This document shows positions 34,401-42,163 of a stretch of DNA of 64,000 nucleotides, piece by piece. This stretch comes from Nannocystis punicea (lineage in GTDB: Bacteria; Myxococcota_A; Polyangia; Nannocystales; Nannocystaceae), in assembly GCF_026965555.1 (NCBI RefSeq), contig NZ_CP114040.1, positions 7,502,001 to 7,566,000 on the forward strand, written 5' to 3'. The translations under genes were made by a program, and so were the position numbers. The notes under the pieces were generated by a model that was given only the letters and a program-made list of their open reading frames with translations, made no database searches and was not told the origin of the DNA. Positions within the stretch are counted from its first letter, which is position 1. Each line of letters starts with the position of its first letter.

Positions 34401-34508
34401 CAGCACGACCTCGCCGGAGGTCGGGCAGACCTCGACGTCCTCGGCGTGCAGCTCGGAGCAGTACGGGCACTGCAGCGAGTCGCGCGCGTGCGGGAACATG
34501 TGCGTCAC
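31440..34508 (-). CDS. Kinase-TIR-kinase fusion protein
   Basis: 1022 residues. Residues 14-32 form a zinc-ribbon-like CPYC/CPTSG motif. Kinase 1 (42-310): IGEGSFGLVW, VAVKSL, IVHRDIKPENI, LLDFGISK, YMSPEQ. Residues 366-505 look like a TIR domain: DHVILAHGRGDRKWYEHLRE, LEIWNAGD, ARAVILLISPRFLAEE, then ELYSLVLMA whose Glu (about 442) is where TIR NADases keep the catalytic Glu. A coiled coil (530-575) leads to kinase 2 (588-835): LGAGGFATVW, VALKVL, IFHRDVKPSN, but LTDFDLV in place of DFG. A 130-residue acidic linker ends in a C-terminal membrane helix (AVAIGGVALVVLAYLIF). The GTG start overlaps the stop of a leader ORF. Signalling or defence role inferred. Confidence 0.88.
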   Translation of the reverse strand: MTHMFPHARDSLQCPYCSELHAEDVEVCPTSGEVVLLDQKYRLKRLIGEGSFGLVWDARNIDTQKEVAVKSLRAEVVSDPAVLARFFWEATAAGRVHDPHVCDVLDLVKSSAHGPYIVLERLSGRSLEKLILEEGKLQPELAVHLMRQALIGLEAVHRAGIVHRDIKPENIYLHELGDDRVLVKLLDFGISKFSAASAGSKSRTAADLFMGTPEYMSPEQARGAAFVDPRTDIWAIGAILYRALAGGPVFIGPDVPSVLTAILHFPHVPIVERVPQLQPELAAVIERCLCKDREQRYASCAELRAALEPFEGAYAASSPDNSFGRVERSGLLTVFEAVAQAPSEPETPGLRRADVSAPRPVAPPGDHVILAHGRGDRKWYEHLREHLRVHRDTTQLEIWNAGDSSSRASRIDVLAEAFARARAVILLISPRFLAEELAPGGELYSLVLMAQERGLPVMWLMISETPYEGTDLLDFRALGDPSQPLDRLTAADADRVLEQVCDQLVVSLGLPQTAPPRGGTKIGVPVGDTRLDNIRDLEQRIEAARARKARLEALGEDTREIHEEIKSLRRSLRMGRPLHRGDVLDERFMVLDQLGAGGFATVWRALDQTTDTEVALKVLHGQHVHNAERRERFFRGARIMAQIEHPNIVRIIEPSASDGEYEYFAMQFVPGGNLRDAVMSGRLSVSKRLQILLAVADALAFAHERGIFHRDVKPSNILVSDEFTPYLTDFDLVRAEDTTGGTAGGLGTVIYAAPEMMERASEADARADVYGLGMTLAFLFYERDLTMDVIRNTDRLIGELSVPESIRMVIRTAITWNREHRFRTAAEFRAALSAAVARREPQRIDGRTATLLATSASVMEETLRPINTPREAVPPRPVDSSLEIAEIEEVDEVDTIEELAADAVELEESPPVRRERPVTQPPKRANVSLVKAFATMAEESEALGETAVSEVFSALEVHEVVATDAEPLPAEILSSRSLPSQPLPLEDETLPDWPPRMSAGSLAAVAIGGVALVVLAYLIFAG

Positions 34509-34612
34509 GACGTCGAGCCCTCGCGCGGACGAGCGTCACCGAACGCGAGCACTGCGATCCCGGGGCGGGTCGCCCCCACACGCAGCGGGGGCCCGGGTGA
34601 GCTCGGCAGCAT
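34505..34612 (-). CDS. Leader peptide ORF coupled to the kinase-TIR-kinase gene
   Basis: 35 codons from ATG 34612 (MLPSSPGPPLRVGATRPGIA) to a TGA whose last bases overlap the GTG of the kinase gene (GTGA, 34505-34508). TACAAT (34621-34626) lies eight bases before the ATG, so ribosomes could load directly at the mRNA 5' end and re-initiate at the kinase GTG, which lacks its own ribosome binding site. The Pro-rich product may itself slow ribosomes. Expression control by coupling is an inference. Confidence 0.45.
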   Translation of the reverse strand: MLPSSPGPPLRVGATRPGIAVLAFGDARPREGSTS

Positions 34613-34620
34613 CGCGGGGG

Positions 34621-34626
34621 ATTGTA
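34621..34626 (-). promoter_or_regulatory. TACAAT, -10-like element of the kinase-TIR operon
   Basis: TACAAT within GGTATACAATCC on the minus strand is one of the best -10 matches in the window and lies eight bases before the leader ATG at 34612. Confidence 0.6.
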
Positions 34627-35047
34627 TACCAACGTGTCCGGCCCCGGGCGCCGTGTGAGGCGCTGCGAGCGCGGCCCGAACCGCCGCCTCGGGGACGGCG
34701 ACGACGCGAGCTCCTGGCGATCGCAGACCAGGCCATCTCCGCCCTATGCGCAGCCGCAGCCGCCGGGCGCGGGTCCGAGCGCCCATGCGCGCACACGATC
34801 CCACCCGCTCGGGGCCCGATAGGGTCACAGCGGCCTCACCGCGTGGACCCGAGGCCCCGCCGGATCCCCCGACTTTGGCGAATAAGGCCAGTCCCGATTG
34901 CACATTGTCGGCCGGACGTCCCGACAATCGGCGCTCGCCGAAATGGCATCACCACGCCCGGATCGTCCGATTCGCCGCGACGGCTCGCGCCGCCGGGAAT
35001 TCGTCCGCGAGCTCGCGGGAGATCGCCGCTCGCGGGGTTCCACCTGC
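34627..35047. other. Gene-free spacer between mfd and the kinase-TIR operon
   Basis: No convincing ORF. ATTGTCGG (34904-34911) and CCGACAAT (34921-34928) form a hairpin with a nine-base loop. The rest is GC-rich with several short palindromes but no repeat family of this window. Confidence 0.4.
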
Positions 35048-35071
35048 GGCGACGATCCCGGGATCGTCGCC
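35048..35071 (-). terminator. 24 bp perfect palindrome after mfd
   Basis: Two perfect 12-base arms (GGCGACGATCCC and its complement) meet without a loop 33 bases downstream of the mfd stop codon. A transcript from mfd would fold here. No T-tract. Confidence 0.5.
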
Positions 35072-35103
35072 TGCGGCGGCGCCGCGGCTCGCCTGCGGGT
35101 GAG

Positions 35104-38100
35104 CTACCGCTTTTTCGCCGGCGCGACCGGTTTGCTCTCGGCGATCTGCGTCAGCTCGGCCAGCGCCGCGACCGCGACCTTGAGCTGCGTGCGGCGGTCG
35201 GGCCCGCGCGCCTCGGGGACCGTCGCGACCACGCGGTCGCCCTGCAGCTTGAACTTGCCGTGGGTGGTCGCGTTCAGCCGGCCGGCTGTCTCTCCGGACA
35301 GGGGCGTGTCGGGCCCGAGGCGGACCGCCAGGCGCGTGCCCTTGAGCTCGACCGCGAGCGCGCCGAGGCGGCGGCCGTAGGTCTTGCAGATCATCACCAG
35401 GCCGAGGTGCTCCGCCTCGAGCGGCGCCTCGCCGTAGCGGTCGGTGATCTCGCTCATCACGTCCTCGACGGCGTCGCGGTCGCGCGCGGCCGACAGCCGG
35501 CGGTACAGGTCGAGGCGCTGGCCGACGTCGCGCACGTACGCCTCGGGCAGGTAGGCCGGGGTGTCGAACGCGATCTCCGGATCGGTCTCCCGCAGGATCG
35601 GCTCGCCGCGCAGCTCGGCCACCGCTTCTTGCAGGATCCGGGCGTAGGCGTCGAAGCCGATCGCCTGGATCTGCCCGCTCTGGCGCGCCCCCAGCAGCTC
35701 GCCGGCGCCGCGGATCTCGAGGTCGTGGACCGCCACGCCGAAGCCCGAGCCGAGCTCCGCGTGGCGCTGGATCGCCTCGAGCCGGCGGCGCGCCTCGGGC
35801 GACAGCCGCTCGAGCGCCTGCACCATCAGGTAGCAGTGGGCGCGCTGCTTGCTGCGGCCGACGCGGCCGCGCAGCTGGTACAGCTGGGCCAGCCCGAACT
35901 GCTCGGCGTGGGCGATGAACATCGTGTTGGCGCGCGGGATGTCGAGGCCGCTCTCGATGATCGTCGTCGACACCAGCACGTCGGCGCGGTGCTCGACGAA
36001 CTCGAGCATGGTGCGCTCGAGCATCTCCTCCGGCATCTGGCCGTGGGCGACGAGGACGCGGGCGTGCGGGACCAGCTCGCGGATCCGGACCGCGTGCTCC
36101 TCGATGCCGAGGATCTTCGGCACGACGTAGAACACCTGGCCGCCGCGGGCCAGCTCGCGGGTGATGCCCTCCTCGATCACCGCGTCGCCGATCCGGACGA
36201 TGGCTGTCCGAACGGCCAGGCGGTCGATCGGCGGGGTGCGGATCATGCTGATCTCGCGCAGGCCGAGCAGCGACATGTGCAGCGTGCGCGGGATCGGCGT
36301 GGCCGACATCGTCAGCACGTCGACCTGGGCCTTGAACTTCTTGAACCGCTCCTTCTGGGCCACCCCGAACCGCTGCTCCTCGTCGATGACGAGCAGGCCG
36401 AGGTCCTTGAAGCGGACGTCCTTGCCGAGCAGGCGGTGGGTGCCGACCACCACGTCGACCTCGCCGGCGGCGATGCCCTCGATCACGCGCTTCTGCTGGC
36501 GGTCGCTGCTGAAGCGGTTCAGCACCTCGACGCGCAGGTCGAACGGCGCCAGGCGCTCGCGGAAGGTGATGCCGTGCTGCTGCACGAGCACCGTCGTCGG
36601 CGCCAGCACCGCGACCTGCCTGCCGTTCTGGGCCACGCGGAAGGCCGCCCGCAGCGCGACCTCGGTCTTGCCGAAGCCGACGTCGCCGCAGATCAGGCGG
36701 TCCATCGGGCGCGCGCGGCCGAGGTCGCCCTGGACCGCGTCGATCGCGGTCTCCTGGTCGGGCGTCTCCTGGAACGGGAAGCTGTCGGCGAACGACTGGT
36801 CGTACTCGTCGGGGCCGGGGAACGCGGTGCCGGGGGTCGACTCGCGCTGGGCGTAGATCTGCAGCAGCTCCTCGGCCATCTGCCGCACCTCGGTCTTGAC
36901 CTTGTTGGCCTTGACCAGGAAGGTGCTGCCGCCCATCTTGTCGAGCTTCGGCGGCTTGCCCTCGGCGGCCACGTAGCGCTCGATCTCCGACAGGCGGTAG
37001 ACCGGCAGGTACAGCTTGTCGCCGCCCGCGTACTCGAGCTGCACGTAGTCGCCGGGCGCCCCGCCCAGCTGCAGCTGCACCAGCCCCGCGTAGCGGCCGA
37101 CGCCGTGCTGCAGGTGCACCACGTAGTCGCCGACCCCGAGCTGCGACAGGCTCGACAGCCCGGTGCGCCGCCGCGACTGGGCCCGCCGCGTCGACTTGCC
37201 GAACAGGTCGAACTCCGACAGCACCAGGAGGCGCGCGGCCGGGTAGTCGAAGCCCTCGCTGAGCTCGCCGACGGCGACCTGCACCCGCGTGCCCGTCGTC
37301 GGCGCCCGCAGCTCGATCGGCGCCTGCTCCGGCGAGAGCGCCTCCGGGGCGAGCCCGTGGCCGCGCAGCGCCCCGATCAGGCGGTCGACCTGGGCCCGCC
37401 CGGGCACCACCAGCAGCACCGTCCACGGCAGCAGCTCGCCGAGGTCGCCGGCGGCCGTCGGCGTCTCGGCCTGCAGCGCCCGGATCTGGTCGACCAGCGG
37501 GCGCATCGCCTCGCCGCTGCGGTCGGCCCGCGACGCCTCGAGCGCGGTCCGCAGCGGCTTGTTCGAGCCGACCTGCAGCCACACCGCCGGCCGCTCCTCG
37601 GCTGCCTTTTTGGACATGCCCTTGGGGGCATGCTCCTTCGGACCTGCATCTTCGGGCCTGTCCCCTGATTCAGGAGACTCCGCCGCCTCGCCCTCGACCA
37701 GCAGCCGCGACAGCACCACCGGGGCGGCGCGCAGGCGGCGGCCGAGGTCGGCGTCGGGGACGAAGAACTGCTCGGGCGGGGCGACCACGCCGCGCTCGGC
37801 CTGGGCGCGGCCGTACTGCTCCGCGGCCTCCTGGGCCTGCTCCTCGGCGACCTGCAGCAGCGCGTCGGGCTCCTCGATGACCCACCGGGTGCCGCGCGGC
37901 AGGTAGTCCCACAGCGGCGCCATCGCGTCGTGGAAGATCGGGGTCAGCGCCTCGACGCCGAAGAACTCGAGGCCCTGCTCGAGGTTGTCGACGATCTGCC
38001 GGCTCTTGCTCGACGGCGCCAGGGCGGCGTCGGCCAGCGCCAGCACCCGCGCGCGCAGCGAGGCCGCGGTGGTGGCGACCGTCTCCCGCACCGGGTGGAT

Positions 38101-38817
38101 CGAGACCGAGGTGACCGGCCGCAGGCTGCGCTGCGACTCGGGGTCGAACAGGCGCAGGCGCTCGATCAGGTCGTCGTCGAACTCGACCCGCGTCGGGAAG
38201 CGCGAGCAGCCGACGAACAGGTCGATCACGCCGCCGCGCACCGCGTAGGTGCCCGGGTCCTCGACCACGTCGACGCGGGTGTAGCCGGCCCGCTGCAGCG
38301 CCGCGATCGCGGCCTCGCGCGGCAGCTCGTCGCCCTCGCCCCAGCGCGTGCACAACTCCTGGAACTGCGGCGGCGGGATCACCCGCCGGCGCAGCGAACG
38401 GACGCTGGCGACGATCAGCTTCGGCGGCTCGCTGTGCCGATCGACCAGGCGGTACAGCGCCGCCAGCCGCAGCGCCATGGTCCGCGGGTCGGCCGCGGCG
38501 TCGGCGTACGGTGAGGTGTCGATCTCGGGGACCACCAGCACCGGCCCGTCGCTCGCGTCCCGCAGCGGGGCACCGAGGAAGAACGCCGCGTCGCCCGCCA
38601 GCGCCCGCGCGCTCGCCTCGTCCGGGGCCACGGTGAACACCGGCGCCTCGACCCGACTGGCCGCCATCGCCAGCGCGTAGCCGCGGAAGCCGCCGACCGC
38701 GCCGACGAGCCGCACGTCGCTGCCCTCGCGCAGCGCCGTGAGCACGCGCTCCAGCGGATCGCCAGGGACGACAGGACCCCCGCGCAGCGGGGCGTTGGAG
38801 ACAGGACGACCGGGCAC
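35104..38817 (-). CDS. mfd: Transcription-repair coupling factor Mfd
   Basis: 1237 residues, near the usual family length. Mfd displaces RNA polymerase stalled at DNA lesions and recruits UvrA. The UvrB-like N-terminal module, the polymerase-interacting region (VGDYVVHLQHGVGRYAGLV) and the RecG-like motor are all present: CGDVGFGKTEVALRAAF (Walker A), VIDEEQRFG (Walker B), TMSATPIPRTLHM, STTIIESGLDIPRANT and QLYQLRGRVGRS. The C-terminal UvrA-autoinhibition domain follows. A 56 bp run of 14 bp repeats encodes an extra linker around residues 383-401 (PEDAGPKEHAPKGMSKKA) before domain 3. GTG 38817 follows TACCCT by 14 bases. Divergent from the HExxH protease gene. Confidence 0.97.
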   Translation of the reverse strand: MPGRPVSNAPLRGGPVVPGDPLERVLTALREGSDVRLVGAVGGFRGYALAMAASRVEAPVFTVAPDEASARALAGDAAFFLGAPLRDASDGPVLVVPEIDTSPYADAAADPRTMALRLAALYRLVDRHSEPPKLIVASVRSLRRRVIPPPQFQELCTRWGEGDELPREAAIAALQRAGYTRVDVVEDPGTYAVRGGVIDLFVGCSRFPTRVEFDDDLIERLRLFDPESQRSLRPVTSVSIHPVRETVATTAASLRARVLALADAALAPSSKSRQIVDNLEQGLEFFGVEALTPIFHDAMAPLWDYLPRGTRWVIEEPDALLQVAEEQAQEAAEQYGRAQAERGVVAPPEQFFVPDADLGRRLRAAPVVLSRLLVEGEAAESPESGDRPEDAGPKEHAPKGMSKKAAEERPAVWLQVGSNKPLRTALEASRADRSGEAMRPLVDQIRALQAETPTAAGDLGELLPWTVLLVVPGRAQVDRLIGALRGHGLAPEALSPEQAPIELRAPTTGTRVQVAVGELSEGFDYPAARLLVLSEFDLFGKSTRRAQSRRRTGLSSLSQLGVGDYVVHLQHGVGRYAGLVQLQLGGAPGDYVQLEYAGGDKLYLPVYRLSEIERYVAAEGKPPKLDKMGGSTFLVKANKVKTEVRQMAEELLQIYAQRESTPGTAFPGPDEYDQSFADSFPFQETPDQETAIDAVQGDLGRARPMDRLICGDVGFGKTEVALRAAFRVAQNGRQVAVLAPTTVLVQQHGITFRERLAPFDLRVEVLNRFSSDRQQKRVIEGIAAGEVDVVVGTHRLLGKDVRFKDLGLLVIDEEQRFGVAQKERFKKFKAQVDVLTMSATPIPRTLHMSLLGLREISMIRTPPIDRLAVRTAIVRIGDAVIEEGITRELARGGQVFYVVPKILGIEEHAVRIRELVPHARVLVAHGQMPEEMLERTMLEFVEHRADVLVSTTIIESGLDIPRANTMFIAHAEQFGLAQLYQLRGRVGRSKQRAHCYLMVQALERLSPEARRRLEAIQRHAELGSGFGVAVHDLEIRGAGELLGARQSGQIQAIGFDAYARILQEAVAELRGEPILRETDPEIAFDTPAYLPEAYVRDVGQRLDLYRRLSAARDRDAVEDVMSEITDRYGEAPLEAEHLGLVMICKTYGRRLGALAVELKGTRLAVRLGPDTPLSGETAGRLNATTHGKFKLQGDRVVATVPEARGPDRRTQLKVAVAALAELTQIAESKPVAPAKKR
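37614..37669. repeat. Four 14 bp units inside mfd
   Basis: ACATGCCCTTGGGG, GCATGCTCCTTCGG, ACCTGCATCTTCGG and GCCTGTCCCCTGAT run in exact phase; a fifth degenerate unit may follow. They encode a charged linker in the Mfd protein. 56 bases is not a multiple of three, so the flanks have adjusted to keep frame. Confidence 0.8.
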
Positions 38818-38858
38818 GACGGAACCGCGGGAGGGTAGCGGCGCCGCCCCGCCCCCGC

Positions 38859-38864
38859 TACCCT
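38859..38864 (+). promoter_or_regulatory. TACCCT, -10-like element of a leaderless start
   Basis: TACCCT precedes the GTG at 38872 by seven bases. A second TACCCT on the opposite strand (38832-38837) serves mfd, so the 54-base gap is a compact divergent promoter. Confidence 0.5.
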
Positions 38865-38871
38865 GCTCGTC

Positions 38872-40305
38872 GTGTTGCGTCGCACTGCCCCGCGAACCCG
38901 CCGTGAGTCTGCGCCGCCGTCACACCGCGAGGACGCGAGCCCGTCCCTGCCCCGTCACCGGCCCGCGACCGACCTCATCCGCGACCCGACGCGGCTCGCC
39001 GCCCTGGCGCTGATGGCCGGCCTGGCCTGCGGTCACGGCGCGCCCAGCGGCCCGGCGGTGGCCGCCGACCCGGAGACGACCAGTCCTTCAGGACATGCCC
39101 CTTCGGCCAGCCCCACGGCGCCCGCCGGCGGGGTGTCGCAGCCGCGGGCCGAGGCGATCACCAAGAAGATCATGGAGGCGGTGGCCGCCGCCCGCGGCCT
39201 GCCGATCACCGGCGGCGTGGCGGTCGAGGTGCTGAGCCGCGGCGACGTGCGCAGCTTCGCCGAGAAGTCGATGTACGAGCACCACAGCCGCGAGGAGATC
39301 CGGCTGTTCACCCGCATCGAGGCCAGCCTCGGGGTGCTGCCGCCCGGGGCCGACGGCGAGCAGATCCTGCTCGACATGCTCGAGCTCGGGGTGATGGGGA
39401 TCTACGAGCCGAAGAAGAAGGCGATGCTGATCGGCACCCACGTCAGCGAGTCGCAGCTCGACATGGTGGTGGGCCACGAGATCGCACATGGCCTCCAGGA
39501 CATGCACTTCGACCTGCTGCGCCTGCAGAAGCCGATCCCCGGCGACTCCGACGCGGAGACCGCCCGCACGTTCCTGGTCGAGGGCGACGCGCAGGCGGCC
39601 TACCTGGCCTGGGTCTCCGGCCCCACCGGCCTGGCTGCGATCCCCCCCGAGGTCCTGGCCACCGTCGGCGACCAGGCGCTCAGCCTGTCGTCGATGCTCG
39701 ACCACCCGATCCTCAACCGCTCGCTGCAACTGCCCTACGCCGACGGCGCAGCCACGGTGGCGGCGCTGGTGCGCGCGAACGGCTGGGCCGCAGTCGACGC
39801 GCTCTACCGCGACCTGCCGACCACCAGCGAGCAGATGCTCCACGTGGAGAAGCTGATCGCCCGCGAGCCGGCCGTGCCGGTCAAGTCGGAGCCGAAGGCG
39901 CTGGCCGCCGCCCTGCCCGAACACGCGCTGGTCTGGCAAGACACTCTCGGCGAGGCGACGCTCCTGTGCATGCTGGCCGACTCGGTGCCGACCAGCGACG
40001 CCCGCGCCGCTGCCGCCGGCTGGGGCGGCGACCGCCTGCTGGTATTCGACCGCAAGGCGAGCCCCGACGTGTCGCCGCTGGTGATCGGGATGATCGCCTG
40101 GGACTCCGAGGCCGACGCCCGCGAGTTCGAGGCGGCCTTCACAAAATACCTGATGGAGAAGATGCCGACGACGTCGCTGGTCCGCCGCCGCGCCGACCGG
40201 GTGCTGTTCGCCACCGGGATCCCGCAAGGCCTCGGCGGTGCGCTCGACCCCGCGGCCTGGAACGCGTTCCCGCCGGCAGCCCGCGCGAAGGGACAGGGCG
40301 CTTAG
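38872..40305 (+). CDS. HExxH zinc metalloprotease-like protein
   Basis: 477 residues from GTG 38872. A charged 45-residue N-terminus precedes a hydrophobic LAALALMAGLACGHG that looks like a late lipoprotein signal; a shorter start within the first 45 codons is possible, though the TACCCT seven bases before the GTG favours 38872. The catalytic motif MVVGHEIAHGLQDMHFD (about residue 205) is a gluzincin-type HExxH, with a distal acidic FLVEGDAQAA as likely third ligand. Middle and C-terminal parts are uncharacterised. Probably an exported peptidase. Its stop directly touches a 14 bp tandem array. Confidence 0.75.
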   Translation: MLRRTAPRTRRESAPPSHREDASPSLPRHRPATDLIRDPTRLAALALMAGLACGHGAPSGPAVAADPETTSPSGHAPSASPTAPAGGVSQPRAEAITKKIMEAVAAARGLPITGGVAVEVLSRGDVRSFAEKSMYEHHSREEIRLFTRIEASLGVLPPGADGEQILLDMLELGVMGIYEPKKKAMLIGTHVSESQLDMVVGHEIAHGLQDMHFDLLRLQKPIPGDSDAETARTFLVEGDAQAAYLAWVSGPTGLAAIPPEVLATVGDQALSLSSMLDHPILNRSLQLPYADGAATVAALVRANGWAAVDALYRDLPTTSEQMLHVEKLIAREPAVPVKSEPKALAAALPEHALVWQDTLGEATLLCMLADSVPTSDARAAAAGWGGDRLLVFDRKASPDVSPLVIGMIAWDSEADAREFEAAFTKYLMEKMPTTSLVRRRADRVLFATGIPQGLGGALDPAAWNAFPPAARAKGQGA

Positions 40306-40375
40306 AGCATGTGCCTCGGAGCATGTGCCTCGGGGCATGTGCTTCGGGGCATGTGCTTTGGAGCATGTGCTTGAT
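40306..40375. repeat. Five perfect-phase 14 bp units after a stop codon
   Basis: AGCATGTGCCTCGG twice, then GGCATGTGCTTCGG, GGCATGTGCTTTGG and AGCATGTGCTTGAT. The array begins on the base after the TAG stop of the protease gene and shows the 14 bp period most clearly. Confidence 0.92.
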
Positions 40376-40449
40376 AGCGCGTGCGCTCGTATCGTGTCCG
40401 GCGGGCGATTGCCACGCGACGATCACGGCCGCGCGAGGGCGATCGCACG

Positions 40450-40677
40450 CCGCGAGCGGGCCCCGGATCGATGCGCGGCGAGGGTCGCGGGGCCGGTGTC
40501 CGGGACGCCCTGTCCCCTCAGACAGTTGCTCGGACGTCGTGGCGGCTGGCGCGCTTCGAGGCTGCAATTGCCTCGTCCTGCGCAAACTCGGTTCCAGGGC
40601 GTCCCGGCCCCCGTCCTTCGGGAGCTCTCTTTGGGCGGTGACGGTCGGCTCCGCCGAGATCCGGGGCCCGCTCGCGC
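40450..40677 (-). mobile_element. 228 bp inverted-repeat element, copy C (inverted)
   Basis: Inverted relative to copies A and B, same 228-base length. Ends are CCGCGAGCGGGCCCCGGATC (40450-40469) and a 19 of 20 matching complement at 40658-40677. Interior blocks are conserved. The flank toward 40430 matches the right flank of the other copies. Confidence 0.72.
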
Positions 40678-40900
40678 CTGAACCTCGGCCGTCCACCCGC
40701 GCGAAACGGCCGCACAAAAGCCAGGGGGGGCGAGGTGCATCCGCCGTGCGAGTTCTGGATGGCCATGAAGACATGTTTCTTCGGACACTCGGCCACAAGA
40801 ACCGCACGCTGCGATCGCAGCCCAGAATCGATGCGCTGCGAAGTCGCTAGGGCCGCGTCCGTGATATCTGTCTCTTCAAACACGTTCCGGGGCGAACGGG

Positions 40901-41040
40901 CGCTTCGAGACGAGAAGTGCATCGTTCTGCGCAGCTCAGGGCCAGTCGCCCTCCTCCGGGAGCTCTCTTCTGGCGCTGACGGTCGGCACCGCCGAGATTT
41001 GGGCCGGGTCGCGGCCGAACTTCGGCCGTCCAGCGCGCAA
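40901..41040 (-). mobile_element. Degenerate copy of the 228 bp element
   Basis: Blocks CGCTTCGAGACGAGAAGTGC, GGGAGCTCTCTTCTGGCGCT and ACGGTCGGCACCGCCGAGAT match the interior of copy C in the same orientation, but the inverted ends are eroded. It ends about 70 bases before the WYL regulator gene and may contain its promoter. Confidence 0.55.
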
Positions 41041-41112
41041 GACGGGCTACAGGGCAACCTCTGGCCGCGCCGACCTCGACAGGCCCGCGGTGGACCTGCG
41101 ATGGTGCCGACG

Positions 41113-41829
41113 ATGGACAGGACCCTGCGGCTCTTCGCGGTGATGGATGCACTTCGCCGGCACCGGCATCCGGTCACTGCGGCGCAACTGGCGGAGGAGC
41201 AAGGAGTGTCGGTGCGGACGCTCTACCGCGACGTGCAGACGCTGATCGGCCTCGGCGCGCCGATCGACGGCGAGGCCGGCGTCGGCTACGTCTTGCGCCC
41301 CGGCTTCTTCCTGCCGCCGCTGATGTTCACGGCCGACGAGCTCGAAGCGCTGGTGCTCGGCGCGCGATGGGTCGGGGCGCAGGCCGACGAGGGGCTCGCC
41401 AGCGCCGCCGCGAACGCGCTGGCCAAGATCGCCACCGCCTCGCCCGACGACCTCCGCGGCCGGATGGACGACCTCGGACTGTGGCCCGTCGTCCTGAGCG
41501 GCTCGGCCGCGCCGGTGCCGGTGCTGGGGCTCGTGCGTCAGGCGATGCGGCAAGAGCGAGCGCTGGCCCTGCGCTACGACGACGAATCCGGGCGCACCAG
41601 CGAGCGCGACATCTGGCCGGTGCAGATCGCCTATTACGAGGGCAAACAAGTCATCGCCGCCTGGTGCTGCCTCCGCGCCGCCTTCCGCCACTTCCGCACC
41701 GACCGGATCGCCGCCCTCGCCCTCACCGAACGCCCCTACGGGAAGCCACGCCGAACCCTCGGCAACGAGTGGTACGTCGCCTGGGAGCACGAGCGCCGCG
41801 AGCGCTACGGCGACGAACCCATTCCGTGA
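41113..41829 (+). CDS. WYL-domain transcriptional regulator (YafY family)
   Basis: 238 residues from ATG 41113 (an ATG at 41101 adds four residues). An N-terminal winged helix-turn-helix (HPVTAAQLAEEQGVSVRTLY, then RDVQTLIGLGAPI) is followed by a WYL domain with DIWPVQIAYYEGKQVIAAWC and the ligand-binding arginines in FRHFRTDRIAAL. WYL regulators sense oligonucleotides or other ligands and often control DNA-damage or defence genes. No target is evident next door. It is flanked on both sides by copies of the 228 bp element, so the gene sits in a repeat nest. Confidence 0.9.
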   Translation: MDRTLRLFAVMDALRRHRHPVTAAQLAEEQGVSVRTLYRDVQTLIGLGAPIDGEAGVGYVLRPGFFLPPLMFTADELEALVLGARWVGAQADEGLASAAANALAKIATASPDDLRGRMDDLGLWPVVLSGSAAPVPVLGLVRQAMRQERALALRYDDESGRTSERDIWPVQIAYYEGKQVIAAWCCLRAAFRHFRTDRIAALALTERPYGKPRRTLGNEWYVAWEHERRERYGDEPIP

Positions 41830-41837
41830 GACCCCCG

Positions 41838-42016
41838 CTCGAGCTCCGGAAGCCCGGGGGCGGGGCGCTCTGGCCCCGAGTTGCGCAGGACGAGGCAATT
41901 GCTGCCTCGAAGTACCCCGTTCGTCACGAAGTCCGAGAACCTGTCTGAAGGGACAGGGCGCCCCGGACACCGGCCCCGCGACCCTCGCCGCGCATCCATC
42001 CGGGGCGCGCTCGCGG
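41838..42016 (+). mobile_element. 228 bp element, 5'-truncated copy D
   Basis: Right end CATCCGGGGCGCGCTCGCGG (41997-42016) and the interior are present, but the left inverted repeat and the first ~50 bases are missing; the element starts within ten bases of the WYL gene stop codon. Confidence 0.65.
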
Positions 42017-42046
42017 CGTACGATCGCCTCCGCCTGCCCCACCACG

Positions 42047-42088
42047 GCATGTCCTCCAAGACATGTCTCCATGGACATCCATGATTTT
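42047..42088. repeat. Three 14 bp units after element copy D
   Basis: GCATGTCCTCCAAG, ACATGTCTCCATGG and ACATCCATGATTTT in exact phase, 30 bases beyond the right end of the element. Confidence 0.75.
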
Positions 42089-42163
42089 ACGCACCCGAAT
42101 GCATCGCTACCGCGATGACGCCTTCGCGTGCCCATCTCGCGCGAGTGGACGGTCGAGTTTCAG

